Shown here: piece by piece, positions 53,508 through 62,199 of the stretch
Position numbering within the stretch: position 1 is the first letter of the stretch
Layout of the letters: each line of letters starts with the position of its first letter
DNA from: an uncultured cyanobacterium
Lineage (GTDB): Bacteria > Cyanobacteriota > Cyanobacteriia > PCC-6307 > Cyanobiaceae
Assembly: GCA_903917565.1 (NCBI GenBank)
Contig: CAIXBB010000001.1
Location: 333,379 to 397,378, forward strand
Direction: 5' to 3'
Length of the DNA: 64,000 bases
Made by a program: the position numbers and the translations under genes
Notes under the pieces: model-generated
What the model saw: the letters and a program-made list of their open reading frames with translations, nothing else
The model's database searches: none
What the model was told of the DNA's origin: nothing

Positions 53508-54758
53508 TTACAGGCCCCTGGGGGTCTCCGCCAGGCGGCCGTATCCCAGCCGGCTGAGCAGGGGCCCGGTCATGGCGGTGGTGATCAGCGCCATCAGCAC
53601 CCCCATCGTGAACAGCTCGGTGCTGATCACCCCCAGCTCCAGCCCCACATTGAGCACCACCAGTTCGGTGAGGCCGCGGGTGTTCATCAGCCAGCCCAGG
53701 GCCTGCGCTTGTTTCGACTCCACGCCGCTGAGGCGGGCCATGGCCCAGGTGCCGGCGAACTTGCCCGTGACCGCCACCAGGAGCACCAGGGCCGCGGCGA
53801 CCCACAAAGCGGGGCGGTCGAGGCTGCCGATGTTCGTGCCGAGACCGCTGACGGCGAAGAACAGGGGCAGCAGCAGCCGCAGCACCACCGCCTCCAGCCT
53901 CAGTTCCAGCCAGTGGTGCAGCGACTCATCCCGGGGCATGGCCAGGCCCCAGAGGAAGGCGCCGAAGATCGCATGCACGCCGAGCAGTTCGGTCACCACG
54001 GCGCTGAACAGAGCACCACCGAACAACAGGGTCTGCAACAGCGGGCCCATGGGCCGGTGGTGGTGCCGGCGCTCCAGGGAGCGGCGCAGCGGGCGGGTGG
54101 CCCCGATCAGCACCACGGCCCAGGCGGCGGTACCCAGCAGTGGTGGCAGGACCCCGAGCAACGAACCGGAACGGGTGTAGGCCACCACCGTTGCCAGCAG
54201 CGTCCAGCCCACCACGTCGTCGATGGCCGCCGCGCTGAGGGCCAGGGCCCCCAGGGGCCGACGCAGCAGGTCCCGTTCCCGCAGGATCCGCGCCAGCACC
54301 GGGAAGGCGGTGATCGCCATGGCGGTGCCCAGGAACAGGGCCGTGTCGAGCCGCCCTTCCCCGGGAATCAGCGACGGCTGCCAGCGCTCCAGCAGCTTCG
54401 CCAGCAGCACCCCCAGGGTCAGGGGCAGCAGCACCCCGACGGTGGTGATCCGCATCGCCAGAGGCAGACGGCCCTGCAGCAGCCGCGGGTTGAGCTCCAC
54501 CCCCACCAGGAACATGAACAGCACCAGACCGAGCTGGCCCAGCAGATGCAACTGCGCCCGCACCGGGGCCGCGAACAGCGTGCTCTCCACTGCCGGTGCC
54601 AGCACCCCGAGCAGGCTTGGCCCCAGCAGGATCCCCCCCACGATCTCGCCGATCACCCGTGGCTGGCCAAGGCGCTCTGCCAGGGCGCCGACCAGCTGGG
54701 CCACCACGATGACCACGGCCACCGCCAGCAGTGCCGTGGCCGGCATGGACATCACCAT
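53508..54758 (-). CDS. Cation:proton antiporter (CPA2/Kef type)
   Basis: 416 residues, about 12 membrane spans. Typical CPA2 sequence: [20 protein letters not shown] near the N-terminus, [42 protein letters not shown] with the ion-binding aspartates, and [13 protein letters not shown]. No C-terminal RCK/TrkA domain is present, so it differs from full KefB/C. It probably exchanges Na+ or K+ for H+ in the plasma or thylakoid membrane. It is upstream of chlH on the same strand and divergent from dapB. Confidence 0.9.
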   Translation of the reverse strand: MVMSMPATALLAVAVVIVVAQLVGALAERLGQPRVIGEIVGGILLGPSLLGVLAPAVESTLFAAPVRAQLHLLGQLGLVLFMFLVGVELNPRLLQGRLPLAMRITTVGVLLPLTLGVLLAKLLERWQPSLIPGEGRLDTALFLGTAMAITAFPVLARILRERDLLRRPLGALALSAAAIDDVVGWTLLATVVAYTRSGSLLGVLPPLLGTAAWAVVLIGATRPLRRSLERRHHHRPMGPLLQTLLFGGALFSAVVTELLGVHAIFGAFLWGLAMPRDESLHHWLELRLEAVVLRLLLPLFFAVSGLGTNIGSLDRPALWVAAALVLLVAVTGKFAGTWAMARLSGVESKQAQALGWLMNTRGLTELVVLNVGLELGVISTELFTMGVLMALITTAMTGPLLSRLGYGRLAETPRGL

Positions 54759-54882
54759 GGGCTGCAGAGGAGGGGCGCTCCATCCTGGAGGCGTGGTTCA
54801 CCGCCGCCCATAGGCTCGGCAGAATCCGTAGCCACCGGTTCGGACCCTGGCCCCACCACCCCCACCGGTCCACTCCCTCGCC

Positions 54883-55749
54883 ATGACGACCTTTCCCAGC
54901 CCCAGCACCAGCTCCGATCCGATCCCGGTGGTGGTGGCCGGCGCCCTGGGCCGCATGGGTGCCGAGGTGATCAAGGCCGTGGTGGCGGCCCCCGATTGCA
55001 CCCTGGCAGGAGCCATCGACACCACCCCCGGCCAGGAAGGGGAGGATGTGGGGCTGGCCCTCGGAATCGGCGAACTGGAGGTGCCGCTCAGCGCCGATTT
55101 CGAGGGCACCCTCTGCCAGGCGAGCCAGGCGGTGCGCCAGGCCGGCCCGGGCGGCGGGGCGGTGCTGGTCGACTTCACCCACCCCAGTGTCGTCTTTGAA
55201 CACTGCCGCGGCGCCTTCGCCTACGGCGTCCATCCGGTGATCGGCACCACCGGCCTGCGTCCCGACCAGCTGGCGGATCTGGCCATCTTTGCCGACAAGG
55301 CCTCGATAGGGGGCGCGGTGGTCCCCAATTTCTGCGTGGGCATGGTGCTGCTACAGCAGGCGGCGGCGGCGGCGGCCCGTTTCTACGACTACGCCGAGCT
55401 CACCGAGCTGCACCACAACGGCAAGGCCGATGCCCCCAGCGGTACCTGCCTCAAGACCGCCGAACTGATGGAGGAACTCGGCAAGTCATTCAACCCCCCC
55501 CAGGTGGAGGAGCACGAAAGCCTGGCAGGCTGCCGGGGGGGGCTTCGGGAGAGTGGCCTGCGGCTCCATTCGGTGCGGCTGCCCGGGCTGGTGGCCCACC
55601 AGGAGGTGATGTTCGGCTCCCCCGGCGAGACCTACACCCTGCGCCACGACACGATCGAGCGCACTGCCTACATGCCCGGGGTCTTGCTCACGGTCCGCAA
55701 GGTGCGCAGCCTTGGGGGGCTGGTCTATGGACTGGAGAGGCTCCTGTGA
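54883..55749 (+). CDS. dapB: 4-hydroxy-tetrahydrodipicolinate reductase
   Basis: Step in diaminopimelate and lysine synthesis. 288 residues. NAD(P) motif [19 protein letters not shown], then [37 protein letters not shown] (variant of the usual PNFSxG), catalytic-type [20 protein letters not shown], and the C-terminal [21 protein letters not shown]-terminal 12 residues are Ser/Pro-rich. The next gene on the same strand starts 20 bases later. Confidence 0.95.
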   Translation: MTTFPSPSTSSDPIPVVVAGALGRMGAEVIKAVVAAPDCTLAGAIDTTPGQEGEDVGLALGIGELEVPLSADFEGTLCQASQAVRQAGPGGGAVLVDFTHPSVVFEHCRGAFAYGVHPVIGTTGLRPDQLADLAIFADKASIGGAVVPNFCVGMVLLQQAAAAAARFYDYAELTELHHNGKADAPSGTCLKTAELMEELGKSFNPPQVEEHESLAGCRGGLRESGLRLHSVRLPGLVAHQEVMFGSPGETYTLRHDTIERTAYMPGVLLTVRKVRSLGGLVYGLERLL

Positions 55750-55768
55750 GCTGCCCCCCGCTGAGCCC

Positions 55769-56416
55769 ATGCTGATCCCCCTCAAACCCGGCGAGCTGGT
55801 CCGCCTGATCCCGGCGGTGGCCACCGGCTCCCAGTTCAGCGCCAGCAGCGGCGACCCGCGCAAACTGCTGCAGCGGGTGCTGATTTCGGTGATCGGCGGG
55901 GTGATCTCGCTGCTGATCAGCCAGGTGCTCCTGTTCCGCAGCCAGGCCGGTCCGGTGTTCCTGGTGGTGGGCTTCGTCTTTCTTCTCTATGTCCTCTGGG
56001 GTCCGATCGTGGAAGCGGGCCGCCGCAACGCGCTGATGCGGCGCTACCCGGTGGCCGCGATTTTTGAGGGGGAGGTGGCCGACCTGTTCCGGCGGGAGGT
56101 GGTGGAGAACCGGCGGGAGCAGGCCAACCGCCAGGGGCGGCTCGAGCTGGTGGAGAACAGGCGCACCTGGCTGTGCCTGGAGCTGGAGGACGAGGAGGGC
56201 TACCTGGGCCAGATCCGCTTCCCCCTGGAAAAGAAGCATGAACTGATCCGGCCAGGCATGGTGATCCGCTGCCTGGTGCTGAGCGAACGCAAGGACTTCT
56301 CCCGCATCGGTGCCCTCTCGGATGGCTGGCTGCCGCAGCTGAAGCAGTGGGTCGGCGAGTACCCCTACCTGCTGCGGCCGGCCTTCGAGGAGCTCTGCCT
56401 GCGCCGCCTGGGGTGA
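55769..56416 (+). CDS. Cyanobacterial membrane protein of unknown function
   Basis: 215 residues. Starts MLIPLKPGELVRLIPAVATG, then a single or paired membrane span (VLISVIGGVISLLISQVLL, VFLVVGFVFLLYVLWGPI), followed by a soluble domain (RYPVAAIFEGEVADLFRRE, RRTWLCLELEDEEGYLGQI). Conserved relatives exist in cyanobacteria, sometimes carrying a misleading phosphate-permease label; no transporter features are seen here. It is 20 bases after dapB and 65 bases before the hli gene. Confidence 0.78.
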   Translation: MLIPLKPGELVRLIPAVATGSQFSASSGDPRKLLQRVLISVIGGVISLLISQVLLFRSQAGPVFLVVGFVFLLYVLWGPIVEAGRRNALMRRYPVAAIFEGEVADLFRREVVENRREQANRQGRLELVENRRTWLCLELEDEEGYLGQIRFPLEKKHELIRPGMVIRCLVLSERKDFSRIGALSDGWLPQLKQWVGEYPYLLRPAFEELCLRRLG

Positions 56417-56481
56417 GGGAAGCTGGACGGATCCGAAACATTGCGTTACAATTCACGCAACACTTCTCAAGGAGTCCTCCC

Positions 56482-56751
56482 ATGACCGCCGCCACCCCCA
56501 CAGCTCCAACCGCCCTCGATCGCTCCGCCATCCGCGGTGCCACCGTCACCACCGAAGATGGCGGTCGTCTCAACGCCTTCGCCACCGAGCCCCGCATGGA
56601 AGTGGTGAGCCCCGAGAGCGGCTGGGGCTTCCACGAGCGCGCCGAGAAGCTCAACGGCCGCATGGCCATGCTCGGCTTCATTGCCCTGCTCGCCACCGAA
56701 TTCGCCCTGGGCGGCGAAGCTTTCACCCGCGGCCTGCTCGGCATCGGCTGA
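56482..56751 (+). CDS. High-light-inducible protein (HLIP/Scp)
   Basis: 89 residues with a single chlorophyll-binding helix: GFHERAEKLNGRMAMLGFIA contains the ExxNGRxAMxGF signature. The N-terminal 50 residues are Thr/Ala-rich and hydrophilic. HLIPs bind chlorophyll and carotenoid and protect photosystem assembly under strong light. RBS AAGGAG lies 7 bases before the ATG. A terminator follows at 56769-56799, so it is probably a short, strongly expressed transcript. Regulation by light is expected for the family but not seen in the sequence. Confidence 0.92.
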   Translation: MTAATPTAPTALDRSAIRGATVTTEDGGRLNAFATEPRMEVVSPESGWGFHERAEKLNGRMAMLGFIALLATEFALGGEAFTRGLLGIG

Positions 56752-56768
56752 TCACGGCTGGCCCCATC

Positions 56769-56799
56769 GCCGCAGCAGACTTTCTGTTGCGGCTTTTTT
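56769..56799 (+). terminator. Rho-independent terminator after the HLIP gene
   Basis: Stem GCCGCAGCAG / CTGTTGCGGC with a 5-base loop, then TTTTTT. It ends immediately before the start of the UbiH-like gene. Confidence 0.85.
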
Positions 56800-56805
56800 G
56801 TGGCC

Positions 56806-58038
56806 ATGCGCCCTTCGCTCCACGCCCGGATCAACGGAGCCGGCCCCACCGGCGCCCTGACGGCCCTGGCCCTGGCGCAGGCAGGTTGGCGCGTGAGCCT
56901 GCACGATCCCCTCTCCCCCGGGGCACTGCAGGCCCGTGAACGGGCCTATGCCTTCACCCATTCCAGTCGTGCGCTGCTGGAGCGCCTGGGCCTCTGGAGC
57001 GACCTGCGTCCCCACCTGGTGCCCTTCCGCCGCCTGCAGCTGCAGGACGTGCCAACGGCGCACCGGGTGATCTTCGAGCCGGCGGACCTGGGGGACGCTG
57101 ACGCGGTGGGTTGGATCGGATCCCACCGGCCCCTGATGGCACTGCTGCTGCTGCGCCTGGGCCAGCACACCTCCGTTGGCCTTGCGCTCGGGCTGGACGC
57201 AGCCATCGCCACCACCGCCGACCCCGATCTGCTCGTGGCCGCCGACGGACCCGACTCCCCCACCCGGCGGGCCCTGGGGATCGGCCAGTGGAGCCACCGC
57301 TACGCCCAGTCCTGCCTCACCGTCCAGGTGGAGATGGGCGGCGCCGCCGACGACGAGGCCTGGGAGCTGCTGCGTCCTGAAGGCCCCTTTGCGGTGCTTC
57401 CCCTCGGCGGGCGTCGCTTCCAGCTGGTCTGGAGCGCGCCCACCGCCCGATGCCAGCAGATCGAAGCCCTCAGCGGCCCTGCCTTCCTCGACCGGCTGGC
57501 GGGGGCCCTGCCTGACGTGCTCCAGCCGGAGTCCCTGCTGACGGAGCCCCGCAGCTTTCCGGTGGCCCTGCAACTGGCCCGGCGCCTGCATCGCGGCCGC
57601 ACGGTGCTGGTGGGGGAAAGCGCCCACCGCTGTCATCCGGTGGGCGGCCAGGGGTTGAATCTCTGCTGGCGCGACGTGGCGGTGCTGCATCAGCTCGCCG
57701 AGCGGGCCGCCCGGGGAACGCTGCATCCGCGCCACCTCGGTGCCGCCTACGGGCGCCGCCGCTGGCCCGATCTGCTGCTCACCCTGCTGGCCACCGACCT
57801 GCTGGTGCGACTCTTCTCCAATCGTCTGCCCTGGCTGCTGCCCCTGCGCAGCCTGGCCTTCGAGGTCCTGGCGCGCTCCGGCTGGAGCAGGGCTCTGGCC
57901 CTGCGGGCCATGACCCAAGGGCCTTGCCGCCTGCGGCAGACGCTCCCAGCATGGGCGGATGGTGATCAGCAGCTCTCCCCAGCCCCTGCCCTCTCCGGCC
58001 ATGGTGCGATTCCTGCGCCATCAGCTCGGACTGAGTGA
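56806..58038 (+). CDS. UbiH-like FAD-dependent monooxygenase
   Basis: 410 residues. FAD motif INGAGPTGALTALALAQAG near the N-terminus (GxGxxG), RAYAFTHSSRALLERLGLW, LLVAADGPDSPTRRALG (the second FAD motif, DG), and GESAHRCHPVGGQGLN, a variant of GDAAHxxxPxxGxG with Glu in place of Asp. Family members hydroxylate aromatic rings in ubiquinone synthesis; cyanobacteria make plastoquinone, so the substrate here is uncertain. GTG 56800 is an alternative start. Its 3' end overlaps the DUF2949 gene. Confidence 0.86.
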   Translation: MRPSLHARINGAGPTGALTALALAQAGWRVSLHDPLSPGALQARERAYAFTHSSRALLERLGLWSDLRPHLVPFRRLQLQDVPTAHRVIFEPADLGDADAVGWIGSHRPLMALLLLRLGQHTSVGLALGLDAAIATTADPDLLVAADGPDSPTRRALGIGQWSHRYAQSCLTVQVEMGGAADDEAWELLRPEGPFAVLPLGGRRFQLVWSAPTARCQQIEALSGPAFLDRLAGALPDVLQPESLLTEPRSFPVALQLARRLHRGRTVLVGESAHRCHPVGGQGLNLCWRDVAVLHQLAERAARGTLHPRHLGAAYGRRRWPDLLLTLLATDLLVRLFSNRLPWLLPLRSLAFEVLARSGWSRALALRAMTQGPCRLRQTLPAWADGDQQLSPAPALSGHGAIPAPSARTE

Positions 58039-58171
58039 GAACGCCCTCCAGCTGGGGATCAAGCAGTCCCAGCTCGAGCAGGCGCCGCTTCCGGCCGTGC
58101 TCTGGCGTTTCGGCCTGATCAGCCTTGAGCAGTTCGAAGCCGTCCTCACCTGGCAGGACCAGCAGAACTGA
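57959..58171 (+). CDS. DUF2949 protein
   Basis: 70 residues, start MVISSSPQPLPSPAMVRFL. The conserved part is FLRHQLGLSENALQLGI, then APLPAVLWRFGLISLEQFEA, matching DUF2949, a small cyanobacterial family of unknown function. A shorter start at 58001 (MVRFLRHQ) avoids the overlap with the UbiH-like gene. The stop is convergent with apt, three bases apart. Confidence 0.82.
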   Translation: MVISSSPQPLPSPAMVRFLRHQLGLSENALQLGIKQSQLEQAPLPAVLWRFGLISLEQFEAVLTWQDQQN

Positions 58172-58174
58172 GGC

Positions 58175-58714
58175 TCAGCGGTAGATGATCAGGGACTCGA
58201 TCGGATGCTCCTGCGGCAGCCGGCTGCGGCCCTCCAGAGCCGCCAGTTCCGCCAGGAAACCGAAGCCGCACAACTCTCCACCCGCCTTCTGCACCAGCTC
58301 TGTGCAGGCCGCGGCGGTGCCGCCGGTGGCCAGCAGATCATCCACGATCAGCACCCGCCGGCCATCGCCGAGGGCATCGCTGTGGATCTCGAGCCGGTCG
58401 GTGCCGTACTCCAGGCTGTAATCCACCCCGATCACCTCGCCGGGAAGTTTGCCGGGCTTCCGAACCGGCACGAACCCGACGCCGGTGACGGTGGCCAGGG
58501 CGGTGCCGACGATGAAGCCGCGGGATTCGATGCCCACGATCAGGTCCGGCTGGACCCGCTCGCAGAGCAGCTCCAGCAGCCGGATCGCCTCCCTCCAGCC
58601 CTCGGGATCCCGCATCAGGGGGGTGAGGTCACGGAAGAGAATGCCCGGTTTGGGAAAGTCGGGAATGTCCCGGACCCAGGTGCGCAGATCGATCGATGAA
58701 GGGCTGCTGGGCAT
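58175..58714 (-). CDS. apt: Adenine phosphoribosyltransferase
   Basis: Purine salvage: adenine plus PRPP gives AMP. 179 residues from ATG 58714. Motifs: [47 protein letters not shown], and the PRPP-binding [16 protein letters not shown]. Length normal. The frame extends upstream but that part is not family-like. The start faces the DUF3038 gene. Confidence 0.95.
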   Translation of the reverse strand: MPSSPSSIDLRTWVRDIPDFPKPGILFRDLTPLMRDPEGWREAIRLLELLCERVQPDLIVGIESRGFIVGTALATVTGVGFVPVRKPGKLPGEVIGVDYSLEYGTDRLEIHSDALGDGRRVLIVDDLLATGGTAAACTELVQKAGGELCGFGFLAELAALEGRSRLPQEHPIESLIIYR

Positions 58715-58781
58715 CGTGCTGGTGAAGGGACCGGTACCGGCGACGTGACGGATGGACGGCGCCGCTGGCATCATCGCAGTC

Positions 58782-59336
58782 ATGGCCAAGGACACTTCGG
58801 AATCAGCGAGCCTGGAACGCACCTCCCGCCCCCTGCCCCGCAGGGGACTGGAGCGGCTTGATCTGATGCTGCTCTGCATGGAGGCGCTCGACCTCAACGG
58901 AGGCGAGGCGATGGTCTGGCTGAGCGAACAGCTGGGCTATGGCGGGCTCTTCCCCAACCGGGTGGAGCTGTGGAAGCGGCGCTGCCACAACCCCCTGCGG
59001 CGCACCTGTCGGCGCGGCGAGGTTCCCGTCGACGAAACCGATGCCCTGATCCGCATCCTCTGCGTCATGGCGGATCGCCTCTACCCGATGCTGCGCTCCC
59101 TGCTCTCCAGCAGCGAGCCGGAGGCGGTGGCGAGCGAGCGCTGGGCCCTGTTCCAGGGTCGTCTGGGGGAACTGGTGCAGGAACGGATGAATCCCCGCCG
59201 CAGCGGCGTCCAGAAACTGCTCGATCCCAAGGCCGGAGCGGCCCAGCGCCTGCAGCTTGTCCAGGGCCTCAGCCTCTGCGCCGGCCACGGGGGTTTCGAG
59301 CGCATCAAGGCCAGCCTGATGGACGCGGTGGCGTGA
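58782..59336 (+). CDS. DUF3038 protein
   Basis: 184 residues, mostly helical. [20 protein letters not shown] and [19 protein letters not shown] are conserved in DUF3038, which is confined to cyanobacteria and some algae. No membrane span, no catalytic motif. It lies 21 bases before the DUF4335 gene, a pairing that recurs in cyanobacteria, implying joint function. Function unknown. Confidence 0.85.
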   Translation: MAKDTSESASLERTSRPLPRRGLERLDLMLLCMEALDLNGGEAMVWLSEQLGYGGLFPNRVELWKRRCHNPLRRTCRRGEVPVDETDALIRILCVMADRLYPMLRSLLSSSEPEAVASERWALFQGRLGELVQERMNPRRSGVQKLLDPKAGAAQRLQLVQGLSLCAGHGGFERIKASLMDAVA

Positions 59337-59357
59337 CCCCGTCCCCCTAAGCCCCCC

Positions 59358-59990
59358 ATGGTTCAGAGTTCCGTGATGAAGCAGAGCCTCGTCTTCGATC
59401 AGCTCAGCTGCCGCCTCCAGGTGGAAGGGCTCCCCGACGTCTCCATCGGCCAGGGCGATTCGGCCCTTGGGATCATCACGGGCTGGAGCCTTCAGTGGCT
59501 GGGCCGACCGTTGCTGGAGGGGCGACGTGAGCACCTGCAGGCGCTGATGCAGGTGGTGCTGCCCTACGCCCGGCATCTGATCAGCGGCGTGCGCCGCGAC
59601 TTCAGCCTGGCGGGCGAGCCCGTCGACATCGGCCCCCACCTCGAGGGCGGCCACCGGCTGCTGTTGCGCAGCAGCCAACCCGAGACGCCCCCTCTGGAGA
59701 TGCATCTTGATGATGCGGAACTGGCGGATCTGGTGCGGGTTCTGGATCTGCTGCGCCTCGATCCCCGCGTCCAGCTGCCCCTGGAGATTCCCGAGCCCGA
59801 GCCCCTCGGGCCGAGGGAACTGATGGAGCGGATTCCCCTCCATCAGCGGCTGACGGCTCCCCTGGGGGGGGTGGCAGCCCTGGCGATCTCGGCAGCCCTG
59901 GTGCTGCTGCTGCCCCCGCCCGCCGTCCCGCCCGCACCAACACCCCTGGCCCCTGCCCCCCAGGCCGCTCCGAAGGCCCCGCGCCCCTGA
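59358..59990 (+). CDS. DUF4335 membrane protein
   Basis: 210 residues. N-terminal beta-rich domain (SLVFDQLSCRLQVEGLPD), then VLPYARHLISGVRRDF and LDDAELADLVRVLDLLRLDP, one membrane span near residue 180 (LGGVAALAISAALVLLLP) and a Pro/Ala-rich tail. It follows the DUF3038 gene and probably functions with it at a membrane. An internal start at 59376 (MKQSLVFDQ) is possible. Confidence 0.84.
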   Translation: MVQSSVMKQSLVFDQLSCRLQVEGLPDVSIGQGDSALGIITGWSLQWLGRPLLEGRREHLQALMQVVLPYARHLISGVRRDFSLAGEPVDIGPHLEGGHRLLLRSSQPETPPLEMHLDDAELADLVRVLDLLRLDPRVQLPLEIPEPEPLGPRELMERIPLHQRLTAPLGGVAALAISAALVLLLPPPAVPPAPTPLAPAPQAAPKAPRP

Positions 59991-60077
59991 CCTCCCAGCG
60001 GCCTCCCGGTTGACTTCGGCCCCGCTCTGGTCACACTGGGGACGACAATCCACCTTCTCCACTGCCATGCGATGGGC

Positions 60078-60317
60078 ATGACCTGGTCGGAACTGCGCCG
60101 CCGGGTCGCACGGCTTGGGGCTGCCCTTGATGTGGTGGTGCGCAGTGATCCGGAGGTCTGCGGATTGAGCGGCTCCCAGTTCCATCTCACACTGCACCAC
60201 GGCGGGCAGGGCGATTGCACGGTCCACGACCTGTCCCTGATCGATTGCCCCAACGAGCTGGTGCTGATGGAGTTCGAGCGGTGGATGCGGGGTGCCGGCT
60301 ATGCGCTGGAGCTCTGA
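60078..60317 (+). CDS. Small unknown protein
   Basis: 79 residues, start MTWSELRRRVARLGAAL (ATG 60072 is also possible). Central beta-rich part with FHLTLHHGGQGDCTVHD and ending EFERWMRGAGYALEL. No signal or span. It precedes a small membrane protein gene by 10 bases. No family recognised. Confidence 0.6.
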   Translation: MTWSELRRRVARLGAALDVVVRSDPEVCGLSGSQFHLTLHHGGQGDCTVHDLSLIDCPNELVLMEFERWMRGAGYALEL

Positions 60318-60327
60318 CACCCCAGCC

Positions 60328-60705
60328 ATGCCCCACACCCCCTACCCACTGCATCTGCCGACACCAAGGGGACCGACGCCGGGGAAGGGTCTGCAACTGC
60401 GCAGTCGCCGCCGCCGTCCCACCTCCCGATGGCGACAGGTGGTGGCGGGCCTGCTGCTGATCATGGCGGGAAGCCTGATCCTCACCGGGCTGATGCAGCT
60501 GCCGGAACGGCTGGATGCCCTGCTGCTGGTCAGCAATGCCATCGCCAACCTGATCGGCGGGCTGAGCCGGCTCAGCATGGGAATTCTGCAGCTGGGCAGT
60601 GTGATCCTGGTGGCCCTGCTCGCCTTGATGGCCCTGCTGCTGCTGGTGGGCGGCGGCGTCCGTCTGGTGCGGGGCCTCACCGCCAGGCCCCGTCGCCCCT
60701 CCTGA
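60328..60705 (+). CDS. Small membrane protein, unknown
   Basis: 125 residues. A basic N-terminal 40 residues (RSRRRRPTSRWRQ) is followed by two spans (VVAGLLLIMAGSLILTGLM and LGSVILVALLALMALLLLVGGG) and a basic end. It probably sits in the plasma or thylakoid membrane. It is 10 bases downstream of the 79-residue gene. No family recognised. Confidence 0.62.
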   Translation: MPHTPYPLHLPTPRGPTPGKGLQLRSRRRRPTSRWRQVVAGLLLIMAGSLILTGLMQLPERLDALLLVSNAIANLIGGLSRLSMGILQLGSVILVALLALMALLLLVGGGVRLVRGLTARPRRPS

Positions 60706-60718
60706 AGGGGCTGCGGGC

Positions 60719-60829
60719 TCAATGGTGCAACTGCTGAAACCAGAACCCGGCCAGCTGCCAGGACGACAACAGGAAGATCGCCAGGATCAGCCAGTTGACC
60801 CAGGCGGGCCGTTCGCGGTTCTCGAACAT
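60719..60829 (-). CDS. 36-residue membrane protein
   Basis: Starts MFENRERPAWVNWLIL; the following hydrophobic helix ends before FWFQQLHH, giving a single-span protein with a charged N-terminus. The layout resembles small photosynthetic-complex subunits but I cannot name it. Its stop is 13 bases from the stop of the convergent 125-residue gene. Confidence 0.55.
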   Translation of the reverse strand: MFENRERPAWVNWLILAIFLLSSWQLAGFWFQQLHH

Positions 60830-60938
60830 GGCGGCAGGGGAGTCACATCCTTCCTGCCGATCCTGCCAGTGCGGCGGTCTCGCCGGCCGCTTCGTGACGG
60901 GCGGTGGCACCGAACGACTATCAGTGTTCCGTCCACCC

Positions 60939-61451
60939 ATGGTTCCCCGCACGGCTTCCAGACCGGCTTCCGGCGCCCTTCTCTCCTGTCTGGGCTTTCC
61001 AGGCTGGGGGGGATTGCACCTGATCCTTCCCAGTCGCGGCGACCCGCCCGCCCTGGCCAGGCGCCTGCAACTCTGCATGGCTGGGATCGGGGCACCCGAC
61101 GATACGCCCTGCGGCCAGGCCATGCAGGCCGGCCACCTGCTGCCGGCCCTGCTGCGCCGCCATCGCGATCTGGAGCCGCTGGATCCTGGCGACTGGCCCT
61201 GGGCCAGGGAGACCGCCATGGCCTGGCCCCTGGCCTGGGGACATCGCTACCTGCTGGTCTGCCGCTGGGGCTGCGCCCATCCGCTGAGAATTTCCGCCTG
61301 GCGGCGGCAGAGGGAGCCCGGGGACTGGGTCCGACTCTGTGAACCCGTCCCCCTGTCCTGCTTTCGCGAGCGCTTCCTGGGTGCTCAGGAGATGACCAGG
61401 GCCACGCCCAGTCCGACCACCATCAAGGCGATGGCCCCCACGGCCCAGTAG
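60939..61451 (+). CDS. Hypothetical protein, uncertain
   Basis: A 170-codon frame from ATG 60939. Segments such as GWGGLHLILPSRGDPPALA and DWPWARETAMAWPLAWG look like protein, with a Trp-rich core (YLLVCRWGCAHPLRIS). No family, no signal peptide. The last 20 codons overlap a small gene on the opposite strand. It may be a real cyanobacterial orphan or a chance frame. Confidence 0.45.
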   Translation: MVPRTASRPASGALLSCLGFPGWGGLHLILPSRGDPPALARRLQLCMAGIGAPDDTPCGQAMQAGHLLPALLRRHRDLEPLDPGDWPWARETAMAWPLAWGHRYLLVCRWGCAHPLRISAWRRQREPGDWVRLCEPVPLSCFRERFLGAQEMTRATPSPTTIKAMAPTAQ

Positions 61452-61546
61452 GCATGGCTCTGGGCGTCCGCCCTTGTCTCGCCGACCACCATCGTGCCTT
61501 CGTCGGCGTAGAGGTTGTCGTGGTTGTCGAGGTCGTGGGTATGCAT
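61385..61546 (-). CDS. 53-residue membrane protein
   Basis: Starts MHTHDLDNHDNLYADEG (His/Asp-rich, hydrophilic) and ends with one span YWAVGAIALMVVGLGVALV. The shape is common among small cyanobacterial membrane proteins. The overlapping frame on the other strand is weaker. No family recognised. Confidence 0.55.
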   Translation of the reverse strand: MHTHDLDNHDNLYADEGTMVVGETRADAQSHAYWAVGAIALMVVGLGVALVIS

Positions 61547-61674
61547 GGGGCCTCCATCAAGCTCGTGGGACCCTTCAAACGTAGGGGCGGCCGCCGCCCT
61601 GGTCCGCCGCTGCGACGAACCGACATCCCCCATCCCCCGTCCATGGACGGGGACCCGGGAGCGATCAATAATGC

Positions 61675-62199
61675 GTGTCTCTGAAGATCCCCGTGCCTCC
61701 CTGGCTCCTGATCCTGATCACCCTCCTGGTGGTGACTCTGGTCATCAATCCGTCGGAGCGGGATTTCTCCTGGTATCGCACCCTCAAGCGGCCGGCCTGG
61801 ATCAGCATGCAGCCCTGGATCCCTGCAGCCTGGTTCCTGATCAGCGTCAGCTTTTACTTCTCGGCGCTCTCTTTCTGGCTCAAGAGCGGAGATTGGCACT
61901 GGATCGGCGCCTATGGGGCCCTGCTGGTGCTGCTGCGTGTCAATCACCTGGTGATCTGCCGCCTGCGAAACCTGTTCGCCGGTCTTCCCTTCTGGCTGCT
62001 GAGCTGGATGGCCACAGTGCTCCTGGCCCTGATCGTGCGGCCCACTTCGCCCCTGGCGGCGGGGTTGCTTGTCCCTGTGCTGTTGTGGACCCCGGTGGAA
62101 GCCCTCGTCACCGTGCAGATGATTGGATTGAACCGCAAGGAACAACGGAGCGGCCATGGACCCAATGATCGCCGCCCTGCTCAATCCCGGCGCCTATGA
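61675..62199 (+). CDS. TspO/MBR-like membrane protein
   Basis: 174 residues from GTG 61675. Five membrane spans; TspO-type features are FSWYRTLKRPAWISMQPWIP (W-x-LKRPxW-x-P) and SALSFWLKSGDWHWIG. TspO proteins bind tetrapyrroles and are linked to stress responses. The C-terminal 15 residues (RSGHGPNDRRPAQSRRL) overlap the start of the next gene in another frame, and may be an extension without function. Confidence 0.75.
   Translation: MSLKIPVPPWLLILITLLVVTLVINPSERDFSWYRTLKRPAWISMQPWIPAAWFLISVSFYFSALSFWLKSGDWHWIGAYGALLVLLRVNHLVICRLRNLFAGLPFWLLSWMATVLLALIVRPTSPLAAGLLVPVLLWTPVEALVTVQMIGLNRKEQRSGHGPNDRRPAQSRRL

Noticed and set aside
49894..54180. 1428-codon plus-strand frame opposite chlH
   Set aside because: Very long open frame, but the His/Gly/Leu-rich translation is the antisense of ChlH and has no family features.
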